Shown here in pieces: positions 28,035 to 36,044 of a stretch of DNA of 64,000 nucleotides (position 1 is its first letter; every line of letters begins with the position of its first letter). This stretch comes from Pseudomonas sp. ACM7 (GTDB lineage Bacteria; Pseudomonadota; Gammaproteobacteria; Pseudomonadales; Pseudomonadaceae). A model generated the notes under the pieces. The model saw nothing but the letters and a program-made list of their open reading frames with translations, did no database searches and was not told where the DNA came from. The translations under genes were made by a program, and so were the position numbers. The stretch covers positions 2,320,460-2,384,459 of the forward strand of contig NZ_CP024866.1 of NCBI RefSeq assembly GCF_004136015.1. Reading direction: 5' to 3'.

Positions 28035-28164
28035 CCGCGCTCGCCAAGTTGGAAGTTTCGTCAGTCTTTTCGAGCGCAACGGAATGCGAGTAGCCACACT
28101 AATACCTGTGCCGTAGCATGAGTAACAAGTTGTGACAAGCGCTGAGAGCGCCTAGAACTATTAG

Positions 28165-28199
28165 TCATCAAAGCGTCATAAAGTTCAATGCTTTGATGA
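28165..28199 (+). other. leader hairpin upstream of the thioesterase gene
   Basis: TCATCAAAGC (28165-28174) pairs perfectly with GCTTTGATGA (28190-28199) around a 15-nt loop, about 60 bp before the ATG at 28261. No T-tract follows, so it is not a standard terminator. It may stabilise the mRNA or affect start access. Confidence 0.4.
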
Positions 28200-28260
28200 A
28201 CACACCAACGCTTCTCGCCAGCACAACTCAGATATCTCACTAAGCCAAGAGGGTACTGCA

Positions 28261-28671
28261 ATGGGCAACAATGGATTTGATACCGTCATCGAAGTTAAAT
28301 ATCGCGACACCGACTCGATGGGTCATGTAAGCAGCCCTGTTTACTACGACTACTTGCAGCACGCTTACCTGAGCTACATGCACAACCTGCTGAACCTGCC
28401 GAAGGATCAAAAGCTTCCGCACATCATGGTCAAGACCTCCTGCGAATATGTTAAGCCAGCGGTCTATGGCAACATCGTGACTGTCACCAGCCGTGTTATC
28501 GAGTTCGGCAACAAGAGCTTCGAGATGGAGCACATCATGCACCTTAGCGATGCAGGGAAAACCACTGTCGCTAAAGGCCTGTCCAAACATGTGATGTTCG
28601 ACTACGCGGGCAATCGCACCATCACCGTCCCCGACGAATTCAAAAACCAGGTTCTGGCCTTCCAGGAGTAG
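28261..28671 (+). CDS. 4HBT-type hot-dog acyl-CoA thioesterase (TdaD-like role proposed)
   Basis: 136 aa. The active-site motif YRDTDSMGHVSSPVYYDY is the 4-hydroxybenzoyl-CoA thioesterase pattern with the catalytic Asp. It hydrolyses an aryl- or acyl-CoA. It is the first gene of the long rightward operon and is followed after 88 bp by the acyl-CoA-dehydrogenase-fold gene. The tropodithietic acid cluster of Phaeobacter has an adjacent thioesterase (TdaD) and flavoprotein (TdaE), which suggests the comparison. The good GAGGG site precedes the ATG. Confidence 0.82.
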   Translation: MGNNGFDTVIEVKYRDTDSMGHVSSPVYYDYLQHAYLSYMHNLLNLPKDQKLPHIMVKTSCEYVKPAVYGNIVTVTSRVIEFGNKSFEMEHIMHLSDAGKTTVAKGLSKHVMFDYAGNRTITVPDEFKNQVLAFQE

Positions 28672-28759
28672 TGATCGAAACCCGACCACGACTCGAACAA
28701 TGATCGCTGGCCGATGCCACCAGGCCGGCGTCTAGGGTGTATTGATAGGTAACGCAAAT

Positions 28760-29905
28760 ATGCTGCTGTCCTGGACTACCGAACAACGAAGCCTGCTCGA
28801 GAAATACCGTGAAATCGGCGGGCAACTGGCAAGTGCAAACAAAGGCACACCGGTTGGGTTTGACCATGCCGGTTGGAGCCGCCTCTGCGAGGAGGGACTA
28901 TGGAAACTGGTAATTCCATCCAGTCACGGCGGCACGGGAGAAGACTGGTGGGGCTTCACTGCAGCGCTTGAAGGGCTGGCCTCTTCGATCCGCACACCAG
29001 AGCTGCTGCTCTCGGTCATCGCTCAGGCCGGTATGGTTCGGGCGTTGATGCTGTATGGCAGCGAAAGCCAGAAGGACCGATACCTTCAGGCGATTCTCAA
29101 CGGCGCAATCAGCGCCACCGGGATCGCCGAACCTGGCACCGGTACCGACGTCAGAAGCATCGACAGCACGCTCAGCCCTACCGCCGACGGCTACAGCCTG
29201 ACCGGCAGCAAATACAATATCGCTCACGCACCCATCGCCGACTTCATGCTGATCGTGACCAAACTGGCCGATATGCCAAAGCAGAACATCGCGCTGGTCC
29301 TGCTCGACGGCGACATGCAAGGCCTGAGCAGAGGCGAGCCGGATGACAAGCTCGGCAACAAGAATCTACCTACCGGCCCGCTGTACTTCGACAACGTTCA
29401 GGTACAGGCTTGCCAAGTACTGGGGAAAGCCGGTCGCGGCCTGCAACAACTGATCGACATTATTTCTTTGGGCCGACTTTATTACGGTCTGGTGGCAGTC
29501 AACCTGCCAACGCCTTATGTTGCCGAGGCCGTGCGCTACGCCGCCGAGCGACAAAGCTTCAATAGTTCAATCGACAGCCACCAATATGTTCAAAAGCGCC
29601 TGATCAATATGACCATTGGCATGGAGCGCAATCGCTGGATGGTCTATGCCGCGCTGTACCAACTTCTTAATGGTCATCCCCAGGCGTTGATGAGTTGTTC
29701 CATCGCTAAACTTACCAGTGCCCAAGACTTGATAGAAACCGCACTAAGTCTGGTAAAACTGTATGGCAGTATCGGCTATCACGAAGGTGGCATCGCTACC
29801 TTTGTTAAAGATGCTCTGGGCTTTGCCAGTGTCGGCGGCACAGAAGAAATGCATCAAAAAAATATATTCAATCAAATGCTTCGACTGGCATCCCATACAG
29901 AATAA
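28760..29905 (+). CDS. acyl-CoA-dehydrogenase-fold flavoprotein lacking the usual catalytic Glu (TdaE-like role proposed)
   Basis: 381 aa. The ACAD fold is evident from GIAEPGTGTD near 118, YSLTGSKYNIAHAP, and the C-terminal four-helix part with LYGSIGYHEGG. In acyl-CoA dehydrogenases a Glu lies in YEGTSEI near the C-terminus; here the aligned stretch is SVGGTEEM, with Gly for that Glu. Such enzymes can act as flavin oxygenases or other redox catalysts; TdaE in tropone synthesis is an ACAD-fold oxygenase. ATG at 28760 is preferred to a TTG at 28742. The 191-bp gap to paaG may contain a promoter. Confidence 0.8.
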   Translation: MLLSWTTEQRSLLEKYREIGGQLASANKGTPVGFDHAGWSRLCEEGLWKLVIPSSHGGTGEDWWGFTAALEGLASSIRTPELLLSVIAQAGMVRALMLYGSESQKDRYLQAILNGAISATGIAEPGTGTDVRSIDSTLSPTADGYSLTGSKYNIAHAPIADFMLIVTKLADMPKQNIALVLLDGDMQGLSRGEPDDKLGNKNLPTGPLYFDNVQVQACQVLGKAGRGLQQLIDIISLGRLYYGLVAVNLPTPYVAEAVRYAAERQSFNSSIDSHQYVQKRLINMTIGMERNRWMVYAALYQLLNGHPQALMSCSIAKLTSAQDLIETALSLVKLYGSIGYHEGGIATFVKDALGFASVGGTEEMHQKNIFNQMLRLASHTE

Positions 29906-30096
29906 CAAAACAGCAATGCAGCCAACTTAATAGCCGGTTGATCCTGCGCACTCTAAACAGTGTGCTGTCGGCTTTAGGTTGAGCTGTGACGCCTTATCGA
30001 ATGCACAACACTGCGTGCGACGTTGTGTCAGCCTCACTGCGTGGTTAACGGCCGTGTGCCGGTACAACCAATTGCATCAATGATGAGTGGCTTGAG

Positions 30097-30888
30097 ATGA
30101 ATAGCGAGAACATTCTTTTCTCTGTGGATCAAGGTGTTGCTGTCGTGGTTCTGAATCGTCCGGACCAATTCAACAGCTTTACCGCAGACATGCACGAGCA
30201 ACTGCGCCAAGCGTTGGCTCTGGTTCGGCAAGATCCAGGTATTCGCGCCCTGTTGCTGACCGGCAAAGGCCGGGCGTTTTGCGCCGGGCAGGATCTGGCG
30301 TCGTTGCAGATAAATCCTGACGGAACACCAGCAAACCTGGGCGACCTGCTCGAGCATGACTACAACCCGCTGATCAGAGCCTTGCGTGACCTGCCAATTC
30401 CGGTGATCTGCGCCGTCAACGGCGTAGCCGCCGGAGCTGGAGCCAGTATCGCTCTTACCGCCGACCTGGTCATCGCGGCCCGCAGCGCCAGTTTTATTCA
30501 GGCCTTCGGCAAGGTTGGCCTGATACCCGATTCAGGCGTCAGCTGGGTACTTCCACGCCTGATCGGCAGCGCTCGAGCCAAAGCGCTGTTTATGTTGGGC
30601 GAGCGCATCAGCGCCGAGCAAGCACAACAGTGGGGAATGATCTGGCGTTGCGTAGATGACAGTGAGCTTGCAGACGAAGCGCTGCTGCTGGCTAGGCACC
30701 TTGCCACGCAACCGACCTACGCTCTCGGTCTGCTCAAGCGCTGCATGGATTTAAGCCAGCAACACAGCCTGGATCAGCAGCTTGAAACGGAACGCGAGTT
30801 GCAGACGCTGGCAGGGCAAAGCGAGGACTTCAGTGAAGGCCTCAACGCTTTTATCGAGAAGCGCAGCACTCACTTCAAGGGTCGTTGA
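30097..30888 (+). CDS. paaG: 1,2-epoxyphenylacetyl-CoA isomerase (PaaG-type crotonase)
   Basis: 263 aa. Crotonase fold with oxyanion-hole segments FCAGQDLASLQ and AVNGVAAGAGASIALTAD, and the PaaG hallmark GLIPDSG with the catalytic aspartate. It converts the ring epoxide of phenylacetyl-CoA into the seven-membered oxepin. It starts the second block of the operon, and its stop lies 2 bp before the paaK ATG. This enzyme delivers the key intermediate for either ring opening or tropone-type products. Confidence 0.88.
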   Translation: MNSENILFSVDQGVAVVVLNRPDQFNSFTADMHEQLRQALALVRQDPGIRALLLTGKGRAFCAGQDLASLQINPDGTPANLGDLLEHDYNPLIRALRDLPIPVICAVNGVAAGAGASIALTADLVIAARSASFIQAFGKVGLIPDSGVSWVLPRLIGSARAKALFMLGERISAEQAQQWGMIWRCVDDSELADEALLLARHLATQPTYALGLLKRCMDLSQQHSLDQQLETERELQTLAGQSEDFSEGLNAFIEKRSTHFKGR

Positions 30889-30890
30889 AA

Positions 30891-32231
30891 ATGGACGCAA
30901 TCGCACGTTTGGACACTGCGGTCAGACCGCTGCTCAATACTCACGATGACGCACTTGAACACGCGTCGATCGACCAACTGCGGCACCACCAGTTGCAACG
31001 TTTGCGATGGAGCCTGTCACACGCCTACACCAACGTCCCGTGGCATCGCCAGCAGTTCCATGATTTGGGGGTTCACCCTTACGACCTGAACAACCTGGAA
31101 GATCTGGCACGCTTCCCGTTAACCAGCAAAGCCGAGCTGCGCGAGCACTACCCTTTCGGGCTGTTCGCCGTGCCCATGGAGCAAGTGGTTCGTCTGCACG
31201 CCTCCAGTGGCACCACCGGCAAACCGACAGTGGTCGGTTACACCCGCAACGACATCGATGTCTGGGCCTCACTGGTGGCCCGCTCGATTCGCGTGGCGGG
31301 CGGGCACAGCGGCGACCGTATTCACATTGCCTACGGTTACGGCCTGTTCACCGGTGGCCTGGGCGCACATTACGGTGCGGAGAAACTCGGCTGCACGGTT
31401 ATCCCGATGTCTGGCGGGCAGACCGCTCGACAAGTCCAACTGATCCAGGATTTCCGTCCCGACATCATCATGGTCACGCCGTCTTACATGCTCAACATCG
31501 CCGAAGAAATCGAGCGTCAGGGTATCGCCACCGAAGATCTGTCACTGCGGGTCGGCATCTTTGGTGCAGAGCCGTGGAGCGCGCAGATGCGTAGCGAGCT
31601 GGAACAACGGCTCGGCATTCAGGCACTGGATATCTATGGATTGTCCGAGCTGATGGGACCGGGCGTTGCCATGGAATGCCTGGACACCAAAGACGGCCCG
31701 ACACTTTGGGAAGACCATTTCTACCCTGAAATCATCGACCCCGACACCGGCGCGGTATTGCCCGACGGGCAGTTCGGTGAGCTGGTGCTGACCTCGCTCA
31801 GCCGCGAGGCACTGCCGATGATTCGTTATCGCACCCGTGACCTGACCCGACTGTTGCCAGGCACCGGTCGAGCCATGCGTCGCCTGGACAAAATCACCGG
31901 TCGTAGCGACGACATGCTGATCATCCGCGGGGTCAACGTGTTCCCGACGCAGATCGAGGAACAACTGCTCAAGCAGGCGCCGCTGAGCCCGATCTATGAG
32001 CTGCACATCTATCGCAGCGGCAACCTCGACAGCCTTGAAGTGCATGTCGAACTGCGCCCGGAGCACGCCGCGCTGAGCGAGCCTGAGCGGGATGCGCTGT
32101 GTCGCGAATTCGGCCATCAGATCAAGGTCCATGTCGGCATCAGCACGCAGATCAAGTTACAGCCCCACCACACGCTCAAGCGCTCGGAAGGAAAGGCTTG
32201 CCACGTCTTCGATCGACGCGGCGAGTACTGA
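30891..32231 (+). CDS. paaK: phenylacetate-CoA ligase
   Basis: 446 aa, normal length. The AMP-binding motif LHASSGTTGKPTVVGYT is near residue 98, followed by VGIFGAEPW, DIYGLSE and the C-terminal GRSDDMLIIRGVNVFPTQIE of the PaaK clade. It activates phenylacetate with ATP and CoA. I use the ATG at 30891 two bases after the paaG stop; a TTG overlapping the stop is possible. The operon continues into paaA after 42 bp. Confidence 0.93.
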   Translation: MDAIARLDTAVRPLLNTHDDALEHASIDQLRHHQLQRLRWSLSHAYTNVPWHRQQFHDLGVHPYDLNNLEDLARFPLTSKAELREHYPFGLFAVPMEQVVRLHASSGTTGKPTVVGYTRNDIDVWASLVARSIRVAGGHSGDRIHIAYGYGLFTGGLGAHYGAEKLGCTVIPMSGGQTARQVQLIQDFRPDIIMVTPSYMLNIAEEIERQGIATEDLSLRVGIFGAEPWSAQMRSELEQRLGIQALDIYGLSELMGPGVAMECLDTKDGPTLWEDHFYPEIIDPDTGAVLPDGQFGELVLTSLSREALPMIRYRTRDLTRLLPGTGRAMRRLDKITGRSDDMLIIRGVNVFPTQIEEQLLKQAPLSPIYELHIYRSGNLDSLEVHVELRPEHAALSEPERDALCREFGHQIKVHVGISTQIKLQPHHTLKRSEGKACHVFDRRGEY

Positions 32232-32273
32232 TTGCGCACCTCACACGTCTTCGACTCACACGAGGAACCGCTC

Positions 32274-33260
32274 ATGCAATCTTCATCGCAAAAGGATTTC
32301 GGCTCGACCCACGAGTCTGACGAAGAAGCCGCCTTTATGGAAAAAATCCAGGCTGAAGTGAAAATAGAGCCCGACAACTGGATGCCCGCCGGCTACCGAA
32401 AATCACTGATCCGTCAGATATCCCAACATGCCCACTCGGAAATCGTCGGCATGCTCCCGGAAGGCAATTGGGTCACCCGCGCGCCAACGTTCAAACGCAA
32501 GCTGCAACTCATGGCGAAAATCCAGGATGAAGCCGGTCATGGCCTGTACCTGTATTGCGCCGCAGAAACACTCGGCGCCGACCGCGACCAGGAGATCACC
32601 CGCTTGCATGCCGGGCAAGCCAAGTACTCGAGCATTTTCAACTACCCAACGCCGAGCTGGGCCGATGTCGGCACCATCGGCTGGCTGGTCGACGGCGCCG
32701 CGATCGTCAATCAGGTAGTCCTGCAACGGACCTCCTACGGCCCCTATGCACGGGCCATGGTGCGGATCTGCAAAGAAGAAAGTTTCCATCAGCGCCAAGG
32801 CTACGAGCTGCTGTTGGTGATGATGAAACAAGGCACAGAGGCACAGAAGGCAATGGTTCAGGATTCAATCAATCGCTTCTGGTGGCCGGTGCTGATGATG
32901 TTCGGGCCAAGTGACGCGCACTCGCCCAACAGCGCGCAATCGATGGCCTGGAAGATCAAACGCAACAGTAACGACGAGCTGCGTCAGCGATTCATTGACC
33001 AGACCATCGCGCAACTGGAATTCCTCGGTTGCACAGTCCCGGACCCGGACCTTAAGTGGAACGCCGGACGCGGTCACTACGACTTCGGTGAGATCCAGTG
33101 GGATGAGTTCTACCACGTACTCGAAGGTAATGGTCCCTGCAATCAAGAGCGCCTGGATACCCGCCGCCAAGCCTTCGAAGAAGGTAGCTGGGTACGCCAG
33201 GCGGCAGCCGCCCACGCTCGCAAACAGCAAGAAAAAAACCGAGAGGCCGTGCATGTCTGA
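32274..33260 (+). CDS. paaA: phenylacetyl-CoA epoxidase subunit PaaA
   Basis: 328 aa. Di-iron carboxylate protein with ligands visible in [19 protein letters not shown] and [15 protein letters not shown]. It is the catalytic alpha subunit that puts one oxygen into the aromatic ring of phenylacetyl-CoA. The ATG at 32274 follows CGAGGAAC. Its end overlaps paaB by 8 bp, keeping subunit synthesis coupled. Confidence 0.95.
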   Translation: MQSSSQKDFGSTHESDEEAAFMEKIQAEVKIEPDNWMPAGYRKSLIRQISQHAHSEIVGMLPEGNWVTRAPTFKRKLQLMAKIQDEAGHGLYLYCAAETLGADRDQEITRLHAGQAKYSSIFNYPTPSWADVGTIGWLVDGAAIVNQVVLQRTSYGPYARAMVRICKEESFHQRQGYELLLVMMKQGTEAQKAMVQDSINRFWWPVLMMFGPSDAHSPNSAQSMAWKIKRNSNDELRQRFIDQTIAQLEFLGCTVPDPDLKWNAGRGHYDFGEIQWDEFYHVLEGNGPCNQERLDTRRQAFEEGSWVRQAAAAHARKQQEKNREAVHV

Positions 33261-33534
33261 ATGGTCGCTGTATGAGGTCTTCGTGCGCAGCAAGCACGGC
33301 CTCAACCACAAACATGTTGGCAGCGTGCACGCCACCGATGCGCGCATGGCCATCGAAAACGCTCGCGAGCTCTACACCCGGCGCAATGAGGGAATCAGCC
33401 TGTGGGTGGTCGCGGCGGACCAGATCACCGCCTCCAACCCGCAAGACAAGGAGATGCTGTTCGAACCGTCTCAGGACAAGGTTTATCGGCACGCCAGTTT
33501 TTATGAGCTGCCCGACGAAGTGGGGCATATGTGA
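33253..33534 (+). CDS. paaB: phenylacetyl-CoA epoxidase subunit PaaB
   Basis: 93 aa. [20 protein letters not shown] and [20 protein letters not shown] are the standard PaaB sequence pattern. This small subunit bridges PaaAC heterodimers in the epoxidase complex. It overlaps paaA (8 bp) and paaC (4 bp). Confidence 0.95.
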   Translation: MSEWSLYEVFVRSKHGLNHKHVGSVHATDARMAIENARELYTRRNEGISLWVVAADQITASNPQDKEMLFEPSQDKVYRHASFYELPDEVGHM

Positions 33535-34304
33535 GCCAGATAATGAATCAAACCGACGAGCTAATCGACTATCTGCTGCAAATGGGTGACAGCGCATTGA
33601 TCACCGGCCAGCGCCTGTGCGAGCTGTGCGGGCATGCCCCGGCCATTGAGGAAGAACTGGCGCTGATGAATGTCGGCCTCGACCTGGTCGGCCAGGCTCG
33701 CAACTGGCTGGAGTACGCTGCCGAGCTGCTCAATGACGGGCGCAATGCCGACCGCTTGGCGTTCCTGCGCGGTGAACATCTGTATCGCAATCTGCTGTTG
33801 GTCGAACAGCCCAACGGAGACTATGCGCAAACCTGCGTGCGCCAATTTCTGTATGACGCCTGGCACTTTCATCGGCTGCAGGGTTTGCAGAACTCCAGCG
33901 ACAAGATGGTCGCCGCTATCGCCAACAAAGCCCTGAAAGAAGTTACCTACCACCTGCGCCGCTCCAGCGAGTGGATGCTGCGCTTGGGCGACGGCACCGA
34001 CTACAGCCATCAACGGATGCAGAGCGCGCTGGATCAGCTGTGGCGCTTCACTCATGAACTGTGCACGGTCAGCGACCGCGAGCAGCGTCAGTATCAAGTC
34101 GGTTTGAGCAGCGATCCCCAACTGCAGGTGAACGCCTGGCGCGAGACCGTAGAGGGCATCCTCGCCCGCGCAACCCTGAAGCTGCCGCCGCCTGCGCGCT
34201 ACTTCTACTTGAGTGGCATCGAGGGACGGCACACGGAAAACCTCGGCCCGCTTTTGGCGACCATGCAGTCTCTACCACGAGCTTACCCAGATGCACGCTG
34301 GTGA
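33531..34304 (+). CDS. paaC: phenylacetyl-CoA epoxidase subunit PaaC
   Basis: 257 aa. Structural di-iron-like helical subunit with CGHAPAIEEELALMNVGLDL and LRRSSEWMLRLGDGT. It pairs with PaaA. The GTG at 33531 overlaps the paaB stop; an ATG at 33543 (MNQTDELI) is the alternative start. It overlaps paaD by 14 bp. Confidence 0.93.
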   Translation: MSQIMNQTDELIDYLLQMGDSALITGQRLCELCGHAPAIEEELALMNVGLDLVGQARNWLEYAAELLNDGRNADRLAFLRGEHLYRNLLLVEQPNGDYAQTCVRQFLYDAWHFHRLQGLQNSSDKMVAAIANKALKEVTYHLRRSSEWMLRLGDGTDYSHQRMQSALDQLWRFTHELCTVSDREQRQYQVGLSSDPQLQVNAWRETVEGILARATLKLPPPARYFYLSGIEGRHTENLGPLLATMQSLPRAYPDARW

Positions 34305-34797
34305 GCTGATCGCGTCCGACTGGTGTGGTCGTCGGGCGAAGGCCGAGGACCTGCCAAACGCCTGGTCGCTCATGGCACAGGTGATGGACCCGGAAGTGCC
34401 GGTGGTCAGCCTGGTCGACCTGGGCATCGTGCGCGACATTCTGTTCCAGGACGGCCGGCTGAAGGTGGTGCTGACACCCACCTATTCCGGCTGTCCAGCG
34501 ACCGAAATGATCGAGCAACGTGTGCGCCAGGCGCTGGAATGCGCAGGCTATGCCACGCCCTATCTGGAACAGCGACTGGCGCCAGCCTGGAGCTCGCAAT
34601 GGATCACCAACCAGGGCCGGCAACGCCTGCTGGACTACGGCATCGCCCCGCCACAGGAGAAATCCGGCCCGGTGCCCTGCCCGCAATGTGCGAGTCTCGA
34701 TACCGAAACCGTCAGCGAGTTTGGCTCGACCGCCTGCAAGGCGTTGTACCGGTGCCGCCGTTGCAAAGAGCCCTTCGACTACTTCAAGTGCATTTGA
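34291..34797 (+). CDS. paaD: PaaD, MIP18/DUF59-type maturation factor of the epoxidase
   Basis: 168 aa. The N-terminal DUF59 part has MDPEVPVVSLVDLGIVRDI and TPTYSGCPATEMIE; the C-terminal zinc-ribbon-like part has CPQCAS and CRRCKEPF. PaaD helps assemble the Fe-S cluster of PaaE. The ATG at 34291 lies inside the paaC end, a typical arrangement. Confidence 0.92.
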   Translation: MHAGELIASDWCGRRAKAEDLPNAWSLMAQVMDPEVPVVSLVDLGIVRDILFQDGRLKVVLTPTYSGCPATEMIEQRVRQALECAGYATPYLEQRLAPAWSSQWITNQGRQRLLDYGIAPPQEKSGPVPCPQCASLDTETVSEFGSTACKALYRCRRCKEPFDYFKCI

Positions 34798-34823
34798 GTC
34801 TGTAGCTGACTCAGGAGAAATCC

Positions 34824-35900
34824 ATGAACACCTTTCACCCACTGGAGGTCCGGGACATTCGGCGCGAAACCCGCGATGCGGTTTCGATTCTCTTCAATGT
34901 GCCCGGGGCATTGCGCGACACCTTCCAGTTTCAGCAGGGCCAGTACCTCGTACTGCGCACGCAACTGGATGGCGAAGAAATCCGCCGCTCCTACTCGATT
35001 TGCAGCGCTCCACATGAAAACGAGCTGCGGGTGGCGGTCAAGCAAGTCAGCGGCGGGCGCTTCTCCGAGTTCGCCAATCAAACGCTGGTCGTCGGCGATT
35101 ATCTGGACGTCATGGCGCCAAGCGGCAATTTTTTTGTCGAGCTGGACGCGCAACGTCACGGCCGCTATCTGGGCATCGCCGCCGGCAGTGGCATCACGCC
35201 TTTGCTGTCGATCATCAAGACCACGCTCGAGCAGGAACCGCATAGTCAGTTCACCTTGCTCTATGGCAATCGCTCCAGTTCCGGGACGCTGTTTCGCGAA
35301 CAACTGGGAGACCTGAAAGACCGCTATCTGGAACGCCTGAAGCTGATCTTCGTGATGAGCCGCGAGCGCCAGGATGTCGACCTCTATAACGGTCGCCTGG
35401 ATGGGCAAAAATGCCGGCAATTCTTCACTCGCTGGATCGATGTCGCAGCGTTGGATCATGCGTTTATCTGCGGCCCGCATGCGATGACCATTGAGGTTCA
35501 ACAAGCGTTGATCGAGCACCAGCTTGACCCCGCACGAGTGCACTGCGAACTGTTCGCCAGCCCATCAGCCGGCCGCAAACAGGCCGTTCGCGAGGCCGCC
35601 CCGACAGACACCGTCAGAACCAGCCTGATCACCGTGATCAGCGATGGCAACAGCCTGGCCTTCGAGCTCCCGCGCAACACCCTGAGCATTCTCGACGCCG
35701 GCAACCAGAACGGCGCAGAACTACCCTACGCCTGTAAGGCCGGGGTCTGTTCGACCTGCAAGGCCAGGTTGGTCGAAGGTGAAGTGGAGATGGACAGCAA
35801 CTTCGCCCTTGAAGATTACGAGATCGAAGCAGGCTTCGTTCTCTCATGCCAATGCTTTCCCCTTTCTGATCGAGTAGTGCTGGATTTCGATCAACTTTGA
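34824..35900 (+). CDS. paaE: phenylacetyl-CoA epoxidase reductase PaaE
   Basis: 358 aa. N-terminal FAD-binding ferredoxin-reductase domain (RRSYSICSAP), NAD-binding domain (GIAAGSGITPLLSI), and a C-terminal plant-type 2Fe-2S domain with CKAGVCSTCKARL and a distal Cys. It passes electrons from NADPH to PaaA. CAGGAG precedes the ATG. It ends the epoxidase gene set; 144 bp follow before the decarboxylase. Confidence 0.95.
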   Translation: MNTFHPLEVRDIRRETRDAVSILFNVPGALRDTFQFQQGQYLVLRTQLDGEEIRRSYSICSAPHENELRVAVKQVSGGRFSEFANQTLVVGDYLDVMAPSGNFFVELDAQRHGRYLGIAAGSGITPLLSIIKTTLEQEPHSQFTLLYGNRSSSGTLFREQLGDLKDRYLERLKLIFVMSRERQDVDLYNGRLDGQKCRQFFTRWIDVAALDHAFICGPHAMTIEVQQALIEHQLDPARVHCELFASPSAGRKQAVREAAPTDTVRTSLITVISDGNSLAFELPRNTLSILDAGNQNGAELPYACKAGVCSTCKARLVEGEVEMDSNFALEDYEIEAGFVLSCQCFPLSDRVVLDFDQL

Positions 35901-36044
35901 AACCCCACAACAAGAAAACTGTTCCGCTGCTGCAGCACTTTTAGCACCGCCCTTTTCTGGTACCTGCGTGACTAAGCCGCCTTTGAACTGCCTTTAGCGC
36001 AGAGAAGACTCGACTCATCAAGGAACTCTGAGGAAAAACGAATC

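Larger units (their letters stand above)
27800..28092. promoter_or_regulatory. four copies of TACTCGCATT in the divergent control region
   Basis: The 10-mer occurs as TACTCGCATG (27800-27809), TACTCGCATT (27856-27865) and in reverse as AATGCGAGTA at 27928-27937 and 28083-28092. Two direct and two inverted copies in 293 bp between the SDR and thioesterase genes are not expected by chance. They look like binding half-sites of a cluster regulator. A partial copy (TACTCGG) is at about 27873. Confidence 0.6.

Noticed and set aside
30097..35900. ordinary phenylacetate degradation operon
   Set aside because: PaaZ, PaaH and PaaJ are missing, while a thioesterase, an altered ACAD-fold protein and a decarboxylase are present. 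Supplementary catabolic genes elsewhere cannot be excluded.
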